This document shows positions 58,914 to 64,000 of a stretch of DNA of 64,000 nucleotides, piece after piece. The position numbers were made by a program, and so were the translations under genes. The notes under the pieces are model-generated. The model was not told the DNA's origin. It made no database searches and worked only from the letters and a program-made list of their open reading frames with translations. The stretch is from Mesocentrotus franciscanus (taxonomy: Eukaryota; Echinodermata; Echinoidea; Camarodonta; Strongylocentrotidae). Each line of letters opens with the position of its first letter. Positions within the stretch are counted from its first letter, which is position 1. The stretch is taken from contig CP137674.1 of assembly GCA_037976565.1 (NCBI GenBank), forward strand, positions 7,111,789-7,175,788, in the 5' to 3' direction.

Positions 58914-59692
58914 TATAAAAGAATTCCAGCTGCAAACAATGAACATATTCTGGTAAGGATTTCCAGTTTCTCGGCTGGATTGTTCACAAAACAAGGTTGA
59001 ATTTCAGGTATGCAGTATATATGCACGCTGACAATATATTGACTAAATGTATAGTCAATAGCCAGATTTTTTTTCATGAAGTACTGTACAATACAAACCC
59101 CCAGGCAGAATCCTTTTATTAATTCAAAGATGATATCTCCAATAACAATTATATTTTAGTGAGCTTAATCATTTGATCAGCGGGATAAATGTAAATTGCG
59201 ACTGATATAAAGTCTAGTTGCAATCACGTGATCCTTGGATACTACAGGTGTACATGTATAACTATACGTGTACAATAACTACACGTGTACAATGCGTGAC
59301 ATGAAGACAAGACAATACTCGGGACCGGACCGGCAAGCACAAAACTTTGCCTGCCTATAACCTGTGGATGTTTCTCCCATTACAAAAGTGGCCCTTTTAT
59401 ATAGCGATCAGGACACATAATGTACAGTACATAGGAGACTCCAAAATCAACTCAAATAGTAGCTAGACATCCTCAAAATCAAGGCGCCAACCGTCAATTA
59501 GACTGTGAGTTTGTGGAAAACTGTTTGAGTGAACCCACGACTGCGATATTGTTCTGGTTGATCTGGATTGATCTGGCTATACCTGGTATTGACTATACAT
59601 TTAGTCAATATATTGTCAGTGTGCATGCTGCATACCTGAAATTCAACCTTGTTTTGTGGACCATCCAGCTAGACGAATTCTTTTATAATACT
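58914..59692. mobile_element. Fold-back element between SPEF2 and the orphan gene
   Basis: The left arm, about 58,914-59,052 (TTATAAAAGAATTCCAGCTG..., CAAAACAAGGTTGAATTTCA, GACAATATATTGACTAAATG), is the inverted complement of about 59,589-59,692. The loop is about 530 bp. No transposase. The right arm ends about 100 bp before the start codon at 59,794. Confidence 0.8.
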
Positions 59693-59793
59693 GTATATGC
59701 ACCTAAGCCAGGGAAGCTTATTCAATTCGTTTGTTCGTGCGGTTACCAACTACTGTCATGATCAAGATCAACCCTTGTCATCTATTAGCAAAA

Positions 59794-60795
59794 ATGGAGG
59801 TACATGTAGTTACTGTGCTTTTTATTTTAGCACTGATTCAGGTTGCTCAATCAGGCCAAACAGAATTTAATTTGACTACCTGTAGTCAAATTCGGATGCC
59901 ATGTACATGTATAAGAAACGACACAACGAAAGTGCCTAACTTTGAAAAAGAAAACATAACAGTAGGAATGCAAATAGTACTTCCATTTCCACACCTGACA
60001 GAGTTATGGCTAGATGACACTAAGATTTGTATTGTTGGCTCAAGTGGTACAGTAATAAACTTCGGCAAGGAACTAAAAAGCAAGCAAGATAAAGAGCGCT
60101 ACGAACTAAATTTCTACTTCACAAGCGTAGATAGTGATTGGGGAGGATTGGAACTCAAATTGCATGTTACAGATTTGCAGTTTATTGACACCCGTCCTCT
60201 CCGTTTGGAACTCAGACTAGAAGACATTATCTATATAACGAAAGGTACTAACTGGATGCCTGTGAAGGAAAAGAACACTTGTACACCTGTAACTCATAGG
60301 CCCAACATTTCATCAGATTCAGGGCAGGAACAGTTGGAAGCGTGTCATGACGACATGAATAAAATGATGATGGACATCAAACATGGGCTGAGCAGCCTCC
60401 TCATAAGGCAGAACATATCATCAGAATCAGGGCAGGAACAGTTGGAAGTGTGTCATGATGACATGAATAGAAATTTGATGGACATCAAACATGCCTTGAG
60501 CAGCCTCGAGATAAGGCAGAACATATCATCAGAATCAGTGCAGGAACAGTTGAAAGCATATCATAATGACATGATGGATATCAAACATGCCCTGCTCCAG
60601 AAGGGGAATGGATTGACAAATGTGGCAATTTGTACATGTATTGCCCTTGTAGTGTGTTCCATTTCATTTGTAGCACATTGTTCATTCAAACTGAAAAGCA
60701 TGTACAAGAACAGGCAACAAGATTACCAGCAATGTACCACAGGAGACACAGAAAAACAAAAAGCCCCATGGACAATTAAAGCATCGAGGTACTAA
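59794..60795 (+). CDS. Orphan type I membrane protein with 36-residue repeats
   Basis: Family not recognised. 333 residues from ATG 59,794 (AAAATGG, A at -3, G at +4). An in-frame ATG at 59,758 would add 12 residues and weaken the signal peptide. Residues 1-20 are a signal peptide (VTVLFILALIQVAQS). Residues 21-168 are a Cys-containing ectodomain with several N-glycosylation sites (NLT, NDT, NIT). Then come three tandem repeats of up to 36 residues, each with NISS and MDIKH: DNA 60,298-60,405, 60,406-60,513 and 60,514-60,600 (the third truncated). A transmembrane helix follows at about 277-297 (60,622-60,684), then a ~36-residue basic tail. It looks like a cell-surface or secretory-pathway protein; no function can be assigned. 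AATAAA at 60,806-60,811, just after the stop, and at 61,088 and 61,106. Divergent to SPEF2. A missing 5' exon or an alternative 3' exon is possible. Confidence 0.8.
   Translation: MEVHVVTVLFILALIQVAQSGQTEFNLTTCSQIRMPCTCIRNDTTKVPNFEKENITVGMQIVLPFPHLTELWLDDTKICIVGSSGTVINFGKELKSKQDKERYELNFYFTSVDSDWGGLELKLHVTDLQFIDTRPLRLELRLEDIIYITKGTNWMPVKEKNTCTPVTHRPNISSDSGQEQLEACHDDMNKMMMDIKHGLSSLLIRQNISSESGQEQLEVCHDDMNRNLMDIKHALSSLEIRQNISSESVQEQLKAYHNDMMDIKHALLQKGNGLTNVAICTCIALVVCSISFVAHCSFKLKSMYKNRQQDYQQCTTGDTEKQKAPWTIKASRY
60298..60600 (+). repeat. 108-bp tandem repeat inside the orphan CDS
   Basis: Two full 108-bp units and a shorter third (87 bp, internal deletion of 15 nt plus loss of the end). Units 1 and 2 are nearly identical in DNA, implying recent duplication or gene conversion. 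Confidence 0.9.
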
Positions 60796-60805
60796 AAGTA
60801 GTTTG

Positions 60806-60811
60806 AATAAA
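60806..60811 (+). terminator. Poly(A) signal after the orphan gene
   Basis: AATAAA 11 nt after the TAA. Two more AATAAA lie at 61,088-61,093 and 61,106-61,111, which would serve a longer 3' UTR. Confidence 0.5.
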
Positions 60812-60845
60812 TTTATCTTTCTCTAATAAGTTGATGAAATGTTAT

Positions 60846-61815
60846 GATAGAGTTGAGAATGAGCACAATGTTTTTACTATTGATGAATAGGGTAATAAAG
60901 GTACATGTAAGGATCGACCACTGTATAACCACTACCGCCAGTACAGTACGTAGTCAAGTGCATTATCATCACACAATTATTATTTCGACAGAAATCAACA
61001 AAATATGGGGCATATTCTGTTCTTCAAAGAGGCCCCCTCAAAACATACCGGTAAATGAATTTATGAAAAATATAATAATAATGAATTAATAAATAAATAT
61101 ATGTAAATAAAGTATGGTAGTATTCATATCAACAACAAACAAATCTTCCTCTCTCTCTTTTGTTTACCAGCTTTATAAAAATACTTGTTTCGTTTGTTCT
61201 TCAAACTTTCAGATTCAATAAGTCAGAGACTGAAAAATGCGAAGGCAACTGAAGATCAAGTGATTGCTCTGAAACCTCCAGAACCCAAAGTGTAACAGAC
61301 AGATGAATGGTGAGGTCATGATGCAGCTCAAACATTGCAAGAGCAATTTCTTCAAATTAATGACAGAACAGAGGTGTCAGCAAGGTCTATTAATAGATAC
61401 TTGGACTAAATAAGAACTAAAAAGGGACTAATATACTATTGGACAACACATTGGACAACACTATCATCCTTCGGAAATAGGGTTTTATCTACATGTACAC
61501 TTGCACAATAATATCCAGGAGACAATGCTAACCTGTGAAGATTGGAGAAAGCCCAACGTAGTGAGCATTGGACAACTGTTTGTCCTGTACAAAAATATCT
61601 CCATTTTCTGTGCCTTCTCCCTTTGAGCAATACTCAATATACATGTATATATATTATAGATAGCACATTATTATACAGATTTCCTTATAAGCATGATATT
61701 TAAGAACCTTTTCTTATCTTTTTGCTAAGAGAACAGTCTTAGCCCAAATGCATACAGGTGTAATCTATAAAAACATTGGGTACTAAGAAATTTGCCCTCA
61801 GTACAATGTATCCCC
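60846..61815. other. 3' flank of the orphan gene
   Basis: Possible extra 3' exon after the acceptor AAACTTTCAG at about 61,212 (see findings). Otherwise nothing recognised. Confidence 0.4.
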
Positions 61816-61817
61816 CT

Positions 61818-62048
61818 GTCCACACACAACATTTTCCGTGATTAGGCGTGATTAGTTATACCGTTTCGCGATAGTTATACCGTTTCGCGATAGTTATATG
61901 ATGAAATTGTGTGTGTGGACGCTTACTAACGATACGTCGTATAACGATCGTCATATAACGAAACGCAGGTTTGGGCATCGTTTGAACTAGAACTCAATAA
62001 CTAATCACGCCTAATCACGCTTAATCATGGAAATTTTGTGTGTGGACG
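61818..62048. mobile_element. Palindromic element with ~42-bp inverted ends
   Basis: Left GTCCACACACAACATTTTCC...GGCGTGATTAGTTAT and right ATAACTAATCACGCC...TTTTGTGTGTGGAC are inverted. Inside is a 21-bp direct repeat (ATACCGTTTCGCGATAGTT) and an inner inversion CGTTTCG / CGAAACG. Confidence 0.85.
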
Positions 62049-62179
62049 GAACTAGTCTAACTGGGCGGGGCTTAACGTCGGATCGCACGCGAAAGGAGAC
62101 CTGACCTCTCATTTCCGCTTCCATTTCATGACCGCAGTAGCAAACTGCGCACCTATATATATACGACATTTCGCTGTAG

Positions 62180-62345
62180 AGTTTTGGGATTACTTTCTTG
62201 TGTGTGTGGACACTGGAATTTATACGATGATTCTTTATACGACGTTTCTTGTGTGTGGACACCCTGGAATTTATACGATGATTCTTTATACGACGTATCG
62301 TTATAGAGTTTCGGGATAAATTGTTTTGTGTGTGGACACGCTGGT
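62180..62345. repeat. Tandem ~62-bp units related to the 61.8-kb element
   Basis: TTGTGTGTGGACAC, then TGGAATTTATACGATGATTC and TTTATACGACGT, repeated in tandem. Shares GTGTGTGGAC and ATACGACGTATCG with the neighbouring palindrome. Confidence 0.8.
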
Positions 62346-62438
62346 ACATGTATAAGCAAATCTTCTTAGGTTTTTTTTTCAATGGAAAAGCTTAAATAGC
62401 ATGTTGATATAGGGATGACTAACTTCAAGGACTTCAAG

Positions 62439-63200
62439 GTGCGTTCAATCAACACTTTTTCACCCTAGAATCACAGTTTTCAAAGACGTTAAGTTTAAAA
62501 CACGGTTGTGTTCAAGCGTTTTCATGGGATTTTTCGTCGGTCGTAAAAATAAACGTGTTTCAAAACTCAAACATGAAACGCTGAAAAAGATGCGTTTTGT
62601 ATCACGGTCGCTAAAAATTGCTTGAACGCAACAGAGATTTCAATCATGATTCTATGACGTCGTTATCTATTATATATATATTATCGCTACCTATGTGTGC
62701 GTTCAATCAACACTTTTTCACCCTAGAATCACGGTTTTCAAAGATGTTTAGTTTAAAATATGGTTGCGTTCAAGCGATTTTTCGTCGGTCGTAAAAATAA
62801 ACGTGTTTCAAAACTCAAACATGAAACGCTGAAAAAGATGCGTTTTGTATCGTGATTCTGCAGAATCACGGCCGCTGAAAATTGCTTGAACCCAACAGAG
62901 ATCTCAATCATGATTCTATGACGTCGTTATCTATTATATATATATTATCGCTATCTATGGGTGCGTTCAATCAACACTTTTTCACCCTAGAATCACGGTT
63001 TTCAAAGATGTTTAGTTTAAAATATGGTTGCGTTCAAGCGATTTTTCGTCGGTCGTAAAAATAAACGTGTTTCAAAACTCAAACATGAAATGCTGAAAAA
63101 GGTGCGTTTTGTATCGTGATTCTGCAGAATCACGGTCGCTAAAATTCGCTTGAACGAACGAAGATCTCAATCATGATTCTATGACGTCATTTTCGTGGCC
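62439..63200. repeat. Three tandem ~260-bp units
   Basis: Units start at 62,439, 62,697 and 62,961 (periods 258 and 264). Each opens GTGCGTTCAATCAACACTTT and contains CGTCGGTCGTAAAAATAAAC and TGATTCTATGACGTC. The third ends near 63,200 where the sequence diverges. Confidence 0.93.
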
Positions 63201-63426
63201 TGCCTCCGGTTTGACCGACAGTCGACCGTAAACACAGACAGAAAGCACGCGGCGAAGTTGACCTATCCTTCCTGGGTCAAACTGCACAGTGTGATGAGCA
63301 TGCAGTGGCTGGGCTTGAAATGAGCGAGAATCAGTGTTGATGAAAAATCGCTTGAACGCTCTCCCGCAGTAACCGTGATTTTTAACGGCGTTTTGATTTG
63401 TGATTCATGTTTGTGATTCTAGCTTC

Positions 63427-63523
63427 AAAAAATCGCTTGAACGCACCCTATATCTATTCTTCCTGGGTGGGCTTGAAATGAGCGAGAATCAGCGTTGATG
63501 AAAAATCGCTTGAACGCACCCTT
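63427..63523 (-). repeat. Inverted terminal motifs of the 62.4-kb array
   Basis: AAAATCGCTTGAACGCACCC occurs at about 63,430-63,449 and 63,502-63,521. It is the inverted complement of the GGGTGCGTTCAA(G/T) unit start, so the whole 62,439-63,523 block may be one compound element. Confidence 0.75.
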
Positions 63524-64000
63524 AGAATGCCCAGTGGGGCGCTTCAAAGTTGTTTGAAGGAAAAGTACAGTAGCCTAGACTCTAGCCTAGACAGTGGATC
63601 TTAGTATGTCTAGATCTGGAGGCCTTGACTAGGCTATCTTACTGTAGTGTCAGTTAGTCAAGTCAAAAACATTTAATGAGCATCATTTCTGTTACACTTT
63701 CCTATATACTGTACAGGTCAGTATTTGTGTATCATTTTGTGTGCAATGTGATTTTTATTTTTTGAAGAAATTGTGCTACATGTGGGCATCCTTTGTAATG
63801 TGTATATACTAGATACAGTACATATTAATGATGTCTTGTATACACATCTTTAAAACCAAACAGAAATAAAATGCCTGAGTTGAATACATCTATGTTGTCT
63901 TCCATAAATTTGGATTGCAATAGGCATAAAGATTACATTGATTATTCTTGTTTTATAAAAACAATATAAACTTTTATATCAATATTTCTGTTGTAAATAG
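63524..64000. other. Window end, nothing recognised
   Basis: AT-rich. GTCTAGACTAGGC-like short inversions near 63,575-63,640. No SPEF2 5' exon is seen here. Confidence 0.4.

Noticed and set aside
1..64000. CRISPR arrays, operons, riboswitches, bacterial insertion sequences
   Set aside because: The window is a eukaryotic chromosome; tandem repeats here lack unique spacers of constant length and no prokaryotic gene is present.

Overview
The window is eukaryotic. Genes are split by canonical GT...AG introns, there are no operons or Shine-Dalgarno sites, and most of the DNA is AT-rich intergenic or intronic sequence full of microsatellites, tRNA-derived SINEs and palindromic (MITE-like) elements. 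The ciliary gene content, the frequent TACATGTA and TAGGCCTA words and the SINE types suggest a marine invertebrate deuterostome, most likely an echinoderm of sea-urchin type. The species is an inference; the eukaryotic call is firm.

Layout. 1-16.3 kb is gene-poor: two weak candidate exons (22-204 minus, 981-1118 plus), two copies of one tRNA-derived SINE, a 370-bp GAT microsatellite, C-rich/G-rich minisatellites at 11.85-12.6 kb and a 15-bp minisatellite at 13.36-13.88 kb. 16.36-17.16 kb holds a compact, intronless, TATA-driven gene for a Tctex-type dynein light chain, closest to DYNLT4/TCTEX1D4. 17.2-24.2 kb is intergenic with several fold-back elements. 24,257-58,305 (minus strand) is one large gene. 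I assembled 37 coding exons with consistent phases into a 1,694-residue reading frame encoding SPEF2/KPL2, the central-pair (C1b projection) protein of motile cilia and sperm flagella, related to Chlamydomonas CPC1. The model includes the adenylate-kinase-like domain but not the N-terminal calponin-homology domain of vertebrate SPEF2. 58.9-59.7 kb is a fold-back element. 59,794-60,795 (plus) encodes an unrecognised single-pass membrane protein with a signal peptide and three 36-residue repeats, divergent from SPEF2. 61.8-63.5 kb is a cluster of palindromic and tandem elements.

Two of the three good genes (the Tctex light chain and SPEF2) belong to the dynein/axoneme world and lie tail to tail about 7 kb apart. 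The sequence does not show whether they are co-regulated. The most interesting observations are the N-terminally different SPEF2 model, two decayed tandem copies of SPEF2 exon 32 that both stop at the same Trp codon, Ser-Pro-Lys-Lys rich linkers on phase-symmetric exons, the orphan repeat membrane protein, and a set of palindromic elements with TTAAAG ends.
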